Source: Candidatus Saccharibacteria bacterium CG_4_10_14_0_2_um_filter_52_9 (GTDB taxonomy: Bacteria > Patescibacteriota > Saccharimonadia > Saccharimonadales > UBA4665). Taken from it: 9,557 nt of DNA. The stretch is from NCBI GenBank assembly GCA_002792275.1, contig PFOA01000076.1:767-10323 (forward strand), in the 5' to 3' direction. Within the stretch, counting starts at the first letter, position 1; each line of letters opens with the position of its first letter. The notes below the pieces were generated by a model. It did not search any database. It was not told the DNA's origin and saw only the letters and a program-made list of their open reading frames with translations. Positions 1-5,498 of the stretch are shown here, one piece after another. A program made the position numbers and the translations under genes.

Positions 1-2
1 CG

Positions 3-470
3 GCTCAGGTTCTGGCGGCCAGCGCCACCGACAGCGAAGCCTGCTACGGCACCGTCACGGCCGGCGTAAACGATGTTTGCGGCACGGCCGGTACCCAAAA
101 GCGCACCCTGACCCTGTCTAACGGCAGTGTCATCTGGGACATCGGCGGTAATGTCTGGCAGTGGACCGACGCCTGGATCATTGGCAACGAAGAGCCCAAT
201 GACGCCGTAGACGGCTTTGCCTGGCACGAATTCACAGCCATCACCAAATGGAAGGATCTAAACTACGCCAACCCCACCAACCGCGGCTGGAACAGCGCCC
301 AAGGCCTGGGCCAGATTTATTCCGACGGCACGGCTGCCAACAACACGCTTTACGGCTTCCTCCGCGGTGGCAATTGGACCGATGACACGCTTGCCGGGGC
401 TTTCGCGTTGTATCTGAACGTTACGCCGGCGGATACCATTACCGCCCTTGGCTTTCGGGTCGCCAGGTGA
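3..470 (+). CDS. C-terminal part of an FGE-sulfatase/C-type-lectin-fold protein, probable DGR variable protein (5' truncated by window)
   Basis: Open reading frame entering from the left edge, 155 visible codons, stop TGA at 468-470; the start lies outside the window. Visible motifs are those of the formylglycine-generating-enzyme/sulfatase-modifying fold (PF03781): SNGSVIWDIGGNVWQWTD near visible residues 39-56, then LRGGNW and a terminal GFRVAR. In this fold family the GNVWEW and RGG.W....GFR signatures are structural. Many bacterial members are ligand-binding C-type lectins, not enzymes, and I see no basis for calling enzyme activity here. The last 36 codons resemble the variable repeat of DGR target proteins. 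With reverse transcriptase and Avd-like remnants downstream (1732-2142), I infer that this was the DGR target, likely a surface or secreted binding protein. The N-terminus, where a signal peptide or membrane anchor would lie, is not visible. Fold assignment is fairly sure; the DGR role is inferred. Confidence 0.82.
   Translation, partial: AQVLAASATDSEACYGTVTAGVNDVCGTAGTQKRTLTLSNGSVIWDIGGNVWQWTDAWIIGNEEPNDAVDGFAWHEFTAITKWKDLNYANPTNRGWNSAQGLGQIYSDGTAANNTLYGFLRGGNWTDDTLAGAFALYLNVTPADTITALGFRVAR
360..467 (+). repeat. Candidate DGR variable repeat (VR) at the 3' end of the lectin-fold gene
   Basis: The final 36 codons run from LRGGNW to GFRVAR. The positions that are Asn in DGR template-encoded versions of this motif carry here AAT, ACC, GAT, GAC, CTT, TAT, AAC, GTT, GAT, ATT, ACC, GCC and CTT (codon starts 372, 378, 381, 384, 390, 411, 417, 420, 432, 438, 441, 444, 447). 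All end in C or T, as expected if AAC/AAT template codons were randomised at their adenines. The intervening conserved positions use many G-ending codons (ACG, GGG, GCG, TTG, CTG, CCG). No template repeat is visible in the window, so the boundaries are inferred. Confidence 0.55.
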
Positions 471-493
471 TCATCTGAAATCTGCAATCTCCC

Positions 494-508
494 GGCGCGC
501 GGAGCGCC
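494..508. repeat. Short GC-rich hairpin downstream of the putative variable repeat
   Basis: GGCGC (494-498) and GCGCC (504-508) form a 5-bp GC stem with a 5-base loop, 24 bases after the TGA of the lectin-fold gene. No U-tract follows, so it is not a standard intrinsic terminator. Some DGRs carry a hairpin or cruciform just 3' of the variable repeat that aids retrohoming. Position fits that idea, but the stem is short and could be chance in GC-rich DNA. Confidence 0.3.
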
Positions 509-523
509 CCCATGTGCAAATCC

Positions 524-556
524 GGAATTGAATTCCTGATTTTAACGATGTATACT
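524..556 (+). promoter_or_regulatory. Promoter of the ATPase gene with an inverted repeat over the -35 box
   Basis: TTGAAT (528-533) and TATACT (551-556) are separated by 17 bases. The -10 ends 7 bases before the ATG at 564, so transcription should start at or next to the start codon, giving a leaderless mRNA. A perfect inverted repeat GGAATT-G-AATTCC (524-536) overlaps the -35 box and is a candidate operator. I see no Shine-Dalgarno sequence, consistent with a leaderless start. Confidence 0.65.
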
Positions 557-563
557 GTAGACT

Positions 564-1739
564 ATGATCAAAAGAGCTATAGAGGATACGCTAAAGAAGC
601 AATCAGCCGATTTTCGGGCACTTACCATCACTGGCCCGCGTCAGTCCGGCAAAACCACACTGGCTCGCAGACTATTCCCAGACTATCGGTATGTTTCGCT
701 TGAGGATCTGGATATGCGACAATTTGCCCAAGATGACCCGCGCGGTTTCCTGAAAGAATACGACAACCGTACCGTCATTGACGAGGTTCAACGTGTACCC
801 GACCTACTGTCATACCTACAGACTAAACTGGATCAGAGTTCTCAGTCGGCGCAATATATCCTGACCGGCTCGCAAAACTTCCTATTGTCAGAACACATCG
901 GGCAGACACTGGTGGGCAGAACTTCATTAGCGACTCTTCTGCCGCTCACGCTCGACGAGATTGGTAGTTTTCACGCTAGCACTAACACTGACATCCAAGC
1001 CGCCATCTTGAAAGGATCATACCCTGCCGTTTACAATAACGGCCTTGACCCGGCGGTATTTTATTCATCGTACGTTAGCTTGTATTTAGAGCGTGACGTT
1101 CGAGAGCTTCGTACCATAGACAACCTACCCAAGTTTCAAAAATTTATTACGCTTTGCGCGGGTCGGGCGGGGCAACTTTTGAATATGACGGATCTGAGCG
1201 GTGCTATAGGCGTAGATGCTAAAACCATCGATGCCTGGATAGGGGTGCTGGAAGCGTCTTTTATCGCCTACCGCTTGCAACCTTATGCGGCAAACATATC
1301 AAAACGTCTCACCAAAATGCCAAAATTATACTTTTATGACACCGGTATATTATGCTATTTACTAGGTATTCGCACTAGAGGCGAATTAGTGAAAAGCCAT
1401 TTCTATGGGAGCATCTTCGAAAACTTAATCATCGGCGAACTGATGAAACATCAGACGAATATGGGAGACCAGCCACGCCTGCATTTTATACGTGACCATA
1501 GCGGAGAAGCCGATTGTGTCTTTCAAACCGCCGCTGGCTTGGCTATCGCCGAGATCAAAGTGTCAAACACATATGTCAGCGAACATACTATCAAGTTGAC
1601 CAATTTCGGGGAACTGCTTGGTATTCCAAAGTCGCGCCGTTACCTGATATACTCCGGTACCACGCAGAACAGAAGCGACGTAAAGCTTGTCAATGTATCG
1701 GATTTGCAGTCAGGGATCTTTAATTATGACCATGTTTGA
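564..1739 (+). CDS. AAA-family ATPase with DUF4143 domain
   Basis: 391 residues, full length for the ATP-binding AAA_14 (PF13173) plus DUF4143 (PF13635) family. Walker A is GPRQSGKT (residues 24-31), Walker B TVIDEVQ (70-76, acidic pair D73/E74), and sensor-like YILTGSQN is at 98-105. The DUF4143 part covers roughly residues 170-340. It includes a winged-helix-like stretch around 205-235 and ends in E315-x-D317 ... A-E330-I-K332, resembling the PD-(D/E)XK nuclease-like core often seen at the end of this family. The biological role of these proteins is poorly known; they are widespread, patchily distributed and often near mobile or defence genes. The start is chosen because a promoter ends 7 bases upstream. 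It lies between the DGR target gene and the RT remnant, and its stop overlaps the RT remnant's ATG by 8 bases, suggesting insertion into the DGR locus. Family call is firm; function is open. Confidence 0.92.
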   Translation: MIKRAIEDTLKKQSADFRALTITGPRQSGKTTLARRLFPDYRYVSLEDLDMRQFAQDDPRGFLKEYDNRTVIDEVQRVPDLLSYLQTKLDQSSQSAQYILTGSQNFLLSEHIGQTLVGRTSLATLLPLTLDEIGSFHASTNTDIQAAILKGSYPAVYNNGLDPAVFYSSYVSLYLERDVRELRTIDNLPKFQKFITLCAGRAGQLLNMTDLSGAIGVDAKTIDAWIGVLEASFIAYRLQPYAANISKRLTKMPKLYFYDTGILCYLLGIRTRGELVKSHFYGSIFENLIIGELMKHQTNMGDQPRLHFIRDHSGEADCVFQTAAGLAIAEIKVSNTYVSEHTIKLTNFGELLGIPKSRRYLIYSGTTQNRSDVKLVNVSDLQSGIFNYDHV

Positions 1740-1990
1740 CCAAATCACCGACTTTAACAACCTCTACGCCGCCTACAAGGCCGCCGCCGCTGGCAAACAC
1801 GACCGTGCCGGGATACTGCGCCACGACCTGCACGCCGAAAAAATCCTCTGGAGTTTACGGAGGCAACTTAACCAGCCAGCTGTTCGCCAACGTTTATCTG
1901 AACCACCTGGATCAATTCGTCAAACACAATTTGCGCGAGACCTATTATCTGCGGTACATGGATGACTTTTTGCTTATCCACCCTTCCCGT
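1732..1990 (+). pseudogene. DGR-type reverse transcriptase remnant (internal deletion plus frameshift)
   Basis: Two pieces of one reverse transcriptase in different frames. The N-terminal piece starts at ATG 1732 with MFDQITDFNNLYAAYKAA and stays recognisable to about 1850 (..AEKILWSL); its frame stops at TGA 1963. The second piece, one frame over, starts near 1856 with GGNLTSQLFANVYLNHLDQF and runs through YYLRYMDDFLLIHPS to about 1990. GNLTSQ fits the (I/V/L)GxxxSQ motif of DGR reverse transcriptases, as opposed to QGxxxSP of group II introns. YMDD (1955-1966) is the catalytic metal-binding box. The palm region between them, normally some 200 residues including the first catalytic aspartate, is gone, so the enzyme must be dead. 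The 3' end (motifs after YxDD and the thumb) is also lost, replaced by an Avd-like sequence. The composition matches the GC-rich core genome, not the ATPase gene, so the RT appears to be the older resident. Confidence 0.85.
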
Positions 1991-2142
1991 CAGCAGTGGT
2001 GGAGTATGAGGTGCAACGAGGGTTTCTGCGCTTAGCTTTTGAGCACAAACTGCTCAGCAAGCGCCAGTTTGAGTTCGGCTCGGCCAGGCTCGACGAAATC
2101 GGCCGCTTACTGCGCGGTTGGCATCGCCAACAGCGCGTCTAG
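1984..2142 (+). pseudogene. Avd-like four-helix-bundle C-terminal fragment (DGR accessory protein remnant)
   Basis: After the TGA at 1963-1965 the same frame reopens and ends at TAG 2140-2142. Its last residues, RGFLRLAFEHKLLSKRQFEF followed by ..LDEIGRLLRGWHRQ, look like the end of bacterial four-helix-bundle proteins of the Avd (accessory variability determinant) group, which typically finish with an LDEIGRMLGGW-type motif. The true N-terminal helices are absent and I see no plausible start. The sequence directly abuts the reverse transcriptase fragment, so a deletion probably fused the 3' part of RT to the 3' part of avd. Avd normally forms a basic pentamer that binds the RT and the template RNA. 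Assignment rests on about 45 residues and on the DGR context; a chance resemblance is possible but unlikely. Confidence 0.62.
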
Positions 2143-2176
2143 CCATGCACCGAACTTGGCCTAACGTAACGCCTAC

Positions 2177-2205
2177 TTGTAAAAAGTAATGAAGTTCTGT
2201 AAAGT
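2177..2205 (+). promoter_or_regulatory. Promoter of the antitoxin-toxin pair
   Basis: TTGTAA (2177-2182) and TAAAGT (2200-2205) lie 17 bases apart, and the -10 ends 7 bases before the ATG at 2213. The arrangement matches the promoters at 528-556 and 2913-2941 and predicts a leaderless transcript. The -10 box is weak (4 of 6), as might suit a repressed toxin-antitoxin operon. It overlaps the upstream ATG at 2189, which argues against that start. Confidence 0.5.
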
Positions 2206-2212
2206 AATAAGT

Positions 2213-2467
2213 ATGAAAAATATCATTACTATTACCAGCAAGGGGCAAACTACATTACCGGTTGCCGCTCGCCGCAAATTAGGGCTTACCAGCGCCGGCG
2301 GTGTCTTGCGGGTACGTTTTAACAAGCAGCAAAATGAGCTTATCATTTCAAAACCTTTAGATATTCACGAACTTGGCACGCGGATAAGCCGCCACATAAA
2401 GCCGGGCATCAAGCCACTATCAGACGTTGACGCATACTACCAGAGACAGCGGGCAATGGACGTGTGA
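2213..2467 (+). CDS. AbrB/MazE-type antitoxin (SpoVT-AbrB swapped-hairpin domain)
   Basis: 84 residues from ATG 2213; an in-frame ATG at 2189 would add eight residues (MKFCKVIS). I prefer 2213 because the family begins with an ITITSKGQTTLP-type strand soon after the start and because a promoter ends 7 bases before it. The first 50 residues form the SpoVT-AbrB DNA-binding domain (PF04014): ITITSKGQTTLPVAARRKLG, then the strand VLRVRF and a final ELIISK strand. The C-terminal 35 residues, ending QRQRAMDV, should be the toxin-binding tail. Antitoxins of this type dimerise through the N-terminal domain, bind the operon promoter and neutralise the partner nuclease. The stop overlaps the next start by 4 bases (GTGA), typical of translationally coupled toxin-antitoxin pairs. 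Confidence 0.88.
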   Translation: MKNIITITSKGQTTLPVAARRKLGLTSAGGVLRVRFNKQQNELIISKPLDIHELGTRISRHIKPGIKPLSDVDAYYQRQRAMDV

Positions 2468-2877
2468 GTAAAGCATTCGCTGGCTCGCTTGACGCCAATG
2501 TCCTTTTGAGACTATTGCTCAATGACATCCCAAAACAGCACCAAGCCGTGGCCAATCTGTTTGATACCGCCCCCGGACAGTTTGACGTGGCAGACACTGC
2601 CGTGATAGAAGTCGTATTCGTGCTGGAACGGTATTATCAATTTACACGGATCCAGATTCTGGAGGCTATCCAGGGCATCATGGCATTAACCAGCGTTAAT
2701 TGTAACCGCGAGGTGTTTACGCATGCCCTGCCGCTTTTTACCAAACACGCCAGTTTGTCGTTTGAAGATTGTTGCCTGGTAGCCTATGCTGAATTAAATC
2801 AAGCCAAACCGCTATGGACGTTTGACCAAAAACTGGCTCGGGTGACATCCGCCGAACTAGTTGCTATCGCTTCTTAG
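2464..2877 (+). CDS. PIN-domain ribonuclease toxin, VapC-like
   Basis: 137 residues, GTG start inside the antitoxin stop (4-base overlap). PIN fold (PF01850): N-terminal SLDANVLLRLLLND with D10, AVIEVVFVLE with E49, SFEDCCLVAYAEL with D102, and WTFDQKLAR with D121. These are the four acidic residues that bind Mg2+/Mn2+ in PIN ribonucleases, so the active site looks intact. Length matches VapC proteins (about 130-140). VapC toxins cut specific RNAs, often tRNA or 23S rRNA, and are held inactive by the cognate antitoxin, here the AbrB-type protein upstream. Substrate cannot be told from sequence. The pair lies between the DGR remnant and rpsO, on the same strand as both. I see no terminator after its stop, so some read-through into rpsO is possible. 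Confidence 0.88.
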   Translation: MSKAFAGSLDANVLLRLLLNDIPKQHQAVANLFDTAPGQFDVADTAVIEVVFVLERYYQFTRIQILEAIQGIMALTSVNCNREVFTHALPLFTKHASLSFEDCCLVAYAELNQAKPLWTFDQKLARVTSAELVAIAS

Positions 2878-2912
2878 AACGAGTCGGGATACAGGCAGTA
2901 TTAAACCGGGGG

Positions 2913-2941
2913 TTGCTTTAGGGAGCGTCATCTGTTAAAAT
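2913..2941 (+). promoter_or_regulatory. rpsO promoter with extended -10
   Basis: TTGCTT (2913-2918), 17-base spacer, TAAAAT (2936-2941), with TG at 2933-2934 making an extended -10 (TGTTAAAAT). The -10 ends 8 bases before the rpsO ATG at 2950, so the mRNA should begin within one or two bases of the start codon. This is the best-formed promoter in the window, as expected for a ribosomal protein gene. Confidence 0.7.
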
Positions 2942-2949
2942 GAGCTTAC

Positions 2950-3216
2950 ATGATTGCTAGTGAGAAAAAGGCTGCCACCATCAAAAGCGCGCAGGTGCAC
3001 AAAGACGATACCGGTGGTTCGAGCGCCCAAGTGGCGGTTCTTACTGAGCGTATTAAAGAGATAACTGAACATCTTCAGACTAATAAGCACGACTTTATGG
3101 CGCGCCGCGGCCTGCTTCAGATGGTTGGCAAGCGCCGCCGCCTGCTACGTTACATTGCCAAGCACGACAGCCAGGCTTATTTAGCACTTATTAAGAAACT
3201 CGGCATCCGCCGCTAG
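2950..3216 (+). CDS. rpsO: 30S ribosomal protein uS15
   Basis: 88 residues, the usual length for uS15 (about 89). Family sequence is clear from end to end: HKDDTGGSSAQVAVLTERI near residues 17-35, KHDFMARRGLLQMVGKRRRL near 46-65, and the terminal LIKKLGIRR. uS15 binds 16S rRNA helices 20-22 early in small-subunit assembly and contributes to an intersubunit bridge. It is followed after 120 bases by pnp, the widespread bacterial rpsO-pnp order. The start is fixed by the family N-terminus and by the promoter ending 8 bases upstream. Many bacteria autoregulate rpsO by S15 binding to a structured 5' leader; here there appears to be no leader for that. Confidence 0.98.
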   Translation: MIASEKKAATIKSAQVHKDDTGGSSAQVAVLTERIKEITEHLQTNKHDFMARRGLLQMVGKRRRLLRYIAKHDSQAYLALIKKLGIRR

Positions 3217-3234
3217 TACATTAACTAACTCAGG

Positions 3235-3246
3235 GAGAATATTCTC
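3235..3246. repeat. 12-bp perfect palindrome in the rpsO-pnp spacer
   Basis: GAGAATATTCTC is perfectly self-complementary and is flanked by GG (3233-3234) and CC (3248-3249), which could extend an RNA stem with one bulged base. It lies 18 bases after the rpsO stop. There is no loop or U-tract for a terminator. A protein-binding site or an mRNA processing signal between rpsO and pnp are both possible; neither is shown. Confidence 0.4.
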
Positions 3247-3291
3247 GCCAGAGCAACAGATATAACACGCCCGTTTTAGCACAAGGGACGT

Positions 3292-3300
3292 TGGTATATT
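3292..3300 (+). promoter_or_regulatory. Possible pnp promoter (extended -10)
   Basis: TGGTATATT (3292-3300) is a good extended -10, with TG one base before hexamer TATATT. The -35 region is poor (GTTTTA at 3273-3278, 16 bases away). Transcription would begin near 3307, leaving a leader of about 30 bases that holds the Shine-Dalgarno site. It would let pnp be expressed apart from rpsO. Confidence 0.4.
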
Positions 3301-3326
3301 TGGACTCTGTCGAGATGACCCGAACG

Positions 3327-3332
3327 AAAGGA
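3327..3332 (+). promoter_or_regulatory. Ribosome binding site of pnp
   Basis: AAAGGA ends 4 bases before ATG 3337 and fixes the start. The same AAAGGA at the same spacing precedes RNase J (6332-6337). Both differ from the leaderless-type starts elsewhere in the window. Confidence 0.7.
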
Positions 3333-3336
3333 ACCG

Positions 3337-5475
3337 ATGGGACACACTAAGAACCCCCTAGGCAAAGACATTATTAAGATTGAAACCGAGCTCTGCGGTA
3401 AAACGCTGAGCCTGGAAGTCGGACTGGTCGGCTATAGAACCTCCGGCTCTGTTCTGGCGCGCTACGGTGATACCGTGGTGCTGGGAACGGCCATGGTCGG
3501 CAATAAGCCGATCAGCATGGATTACTTCCCGCTGAGCATCGATTACGAAGAAAAGATGTACGCCGCCGGTAAGGTTAGCGGCTCGCGTTTTATCAAGAGG
3601 GAAGGCCGGCCGTCTGACGACGCCGTGCTGATCGGCCGTCTTATCGACCGTCCTATTAGGCCTTTGTGGCCCAAGGGTTACCGGCACGAAGCCCAAGGTG
3701 TAGCCACTGTTCTGAGCATGGATCCCGACTTCCGTCCCGACATGATTGCCATGATCGCCATAAGCACCGCCTTTATGCTCAGCGGCGCGCCGTTCGAAGG
3801 TCCGGTGGCCGGTCTTAGAATCGGTTTGGTGGATGGCCAATTCAAAGCCTTTGCCAGCCTTGAAGAACTAGACGAAGGCGGGCTCGACCTGGTGGTCGCC
3901 GGTACCTCTGCCGGAGTGATGATGGTCGAAGCCGGCGCCAGTGAGGTAACAGAAGACCAGGTGGCCGACGCCATTGCCTTTGCTTTTGAGGCCATGCAAC
4001 CGGCTATCAAATTACAGAAGGAACTACTCGAAAAGGTCGGCGTAACCAAGCAAGAATACGTTTTGAGCTTGCCCGACGAAGCCATCCAAACAGAGGTGGA
4101 TAAGTGGCTGGACGGCCGCTTGGGCGAAGATTTGCGCAAGCCTTACCCGGAACGCAACGTTATTGTTCAACAGCTCAAAGAAGAGATGCACACTGCCTTG
4201 GCCGAGAAGCATGGCGAAGATTACGAGCCTCTGCAGAGCCACTTTGATGAAGCCTTTCAAACCGCCCTGCACAAAGATGTCCGCAAGGGCATTGTTGATC
4301 ATCAACTGCGCCCCGACGGCCGTAAATTAACCGAAATCCGCGAACTGCGCAGTGAAATCAGCCTTCTGCCACGGGCTCACGGCAGTAGCCTGTTCACCCG
4401 GGGCTTAACCCAGGCTCTGAACATCATCACCCTGGCACCGTTGAGTATGGTTCAACTGGTAGACACCATGGAGCGCGAAGGCGAACGCCGCTACCTGCAC
4501 CACTACAACGCTCCCGGCTGGACGGTTGGCGAAGTCCGCCGCATGGGTAGCCCCGGCCGCCGCGAAATCGGCCACGGCTACCTGGCAGAGCGTGCCCTAA
4601 CGGCCGTTTTGCCCTCTGAGGCCGAATTCCCTTACATGATCCGCAGTGTAACCGAAATTATGTCCCAGAACGGCTCCACCAGCATGGCGGCTACCTGTTC
4701 CAGCGTTATGGCGCTGTTAGATGCCGGCGTGCCCCTAAAGGCTCCGGTTAGCGGTATCGCCATGGGTCTGATGATCGACGGCGACAAGCCTTACATCATG
4801 AGCGACATTGCCGATGCCGAAGATTTTGCCGGCGACATGGACTTTAAGGTTACCGGTACCGCCAAGGGCATCACAGCCCTGCAAATGGACATGAAGGTTC
4901 ACGGCCTGCCGGTATCTGTTCTGAAGCTGGCCCTGGAGCAGGGTAAAGACGGCCGGGCCCACATTCTGGAGCACATGCTGACCGTCATTGCCGAACCTAA
5001 GAAGATGAGTCCTTACGCGCCCCGCGTGGAATCCATCCAGATCAATCCCGACAAGATCCGCGAAGTTATCGGCAAGGGCGGCGAGACCATCCAGAAGATC
5101 ACTGCCGAAACCGGCGCCGACATCGACATTAAAGACGACGGCACCATCATGATCGCCAGTCCTAACGGCGAGAGCATACACGCCGCCAAGCAGTGGATCG
5201 AAACCATAGTCGCCGAACCCGAGGTCGGCAAGATCTATGTCGATGTACCGGTAGTCAGCGTTATGGACTTCGGCGCCTTTGTACAGATAATGCCCGGCAA
5301 GGACGGCCTGGTACACATCAGCGAACTGTCTGAAGACCGCGTGGCCAAGACCAGCGATGTTGTTAAAGAAGGCCAGTTGGTCACCGTTAAACTAGTGGCC
5401 GTAGACGACCGCGGCCGCCTACAGCTTTCCATGAAAGCCGCCGCCCGCGAGCTGGCCGACAAAGATAAGAAGTAG
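3337..5475 (+). CDS. pnp: Polyribonucleotide nucleotidyltransferase (PNPase)
   Basis: 712 residues, normal length. Phosphorolytic 3'-to-5' exoribonuclease that releases nucleoside diphosphates and can add tails in reverse; it acts as a ring-shaped trimer in mRNA decay. Order of domains: RNase PH-like 1 (about 10-145, with REGRPSDD and RLIDRPIRPLWP), helical linker (about 150-240), RNase PH-like 2 (about 324-540), KH (about 565-620, VIGKGG with GKGG at 579-582) and S1 (about 629-700, VSVMDFGAFVQI and GLVHISEL). By motif alignment to the E. coli enzyme, the catalytic D486/D492/K494 correspond to D496, D502 and K504 in GDMDFK. The phosphate-binding NGSTSMA is at 445-451. Deviations: the RNA-channel FFRR motif reads FIKR (85-88), and the usual TRGETQ reads TRGLTQ (354-359). 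A 45-base inverted repeat follows the stop. Confidence 0.98.
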   Translation: MGHTKNPLGKDIIKIETELCGKTLSLEVGLVGYRTSGSVLARYGDTVVLGTAMVGNKPISMDYFPLSIDYEEKMYAAGKVSGSRFIKREGRPSDDAVLIGRLIDRPIRPLWPKGYRHEAQGVATVLSMDPDFRPDMIAMIAISTAFMLSGAPFEGPVAGLRIGLVDGQFKAFASLEELDEGGLDLVVAGTSAGVMMVEAGASEVTEDQVADAIAFAFEAMQPAIKLQKELLEKVGVTKQEYVLSLPDEAIQTEVDKWLDGRLGEDLRKPYPERNVIVQQLKEEMHTALAEKHGEDYEPLQSHFDEAFQTALHKDVRKGIVDHQLRPDGRKLTEIRELRSEISLLPRAHGSSLFTRGLTQALNIITLAPLSMVQLVDTMEREGERRYLHHYNAPGWTVGEVRRMGSPGRREIGHGYLAERALTAVLPSEAEFPYMIRSVTEIMSQNGSTSMAATCSSVMALLDAGVPLKAPVSGIAMGLMIDGDKPYIMSDIADAEDFAGDMDFKVTGTAKGITALQMDMKVHGLPVSVLKLALEQGKDGRAHILEHMLTVIAEPKKMSPYAPRVESIQINPDKIREVIGKGGETIQKITAETGADIDIKDDGTIMIASPNGESIHAAKQWIETIVAEPEVGKIYVDVPVVSVMDFGAFVQIMPGKDGLVHISELSEDRVAKTSDVVKEGQLVTVKLVAVDDRGRLQLSMKAAARELADKDKK

Positions 5476-5498
5476 GAGAAGCAAGACTAACCTCTCAC

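Noticed and set aside
3..470. True formylglycine-generating enzyme modifying sulfatases
   Set aside because: Only the fold signatures are visible, the C-terminal part looks like a DGR variable repeat, and no sulfatase gene is nearby. A binding protein is more likely.
471..563. DGR template repeat next to the variable repeat
   Set aside because: No stretch here or up to 2212 resembles 360-467 with adenines at the variable positions.
512..703. Forward open frame overlapping the start of the ATPase gene
   Set aside because: It overlaps the clearly conserved Walker A region in another frame, begins upstream of the promoter and has no family features.
1732..1990. Group II intron or retron reverse transcriptase
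   Set aside because: Motif 4 reads GNLTSQ, the DGR-type SQ form, and a DGR-type target and Avd-like fragment flank it. No intron RNA structure or maturase domain is visible.
2054..2248. Minus-strand open frame across the DGR relic and antitoxin start
   Set aside because: It is opposite recognisable Avd-like and AbrB-like coding sequence and has no motif support.
3358..3840. Long antisense open frames opposite pnp and RNase J (for example 3358-3840, 4735-5316, 6857-7324, 7860-8234, all minus strand)
   Set aside because: They mirror the codon pattern of strongly conserved sense genes, show no recognisable motifs and lack plausible start signals. They are by-products of GC-rich coding DNA.
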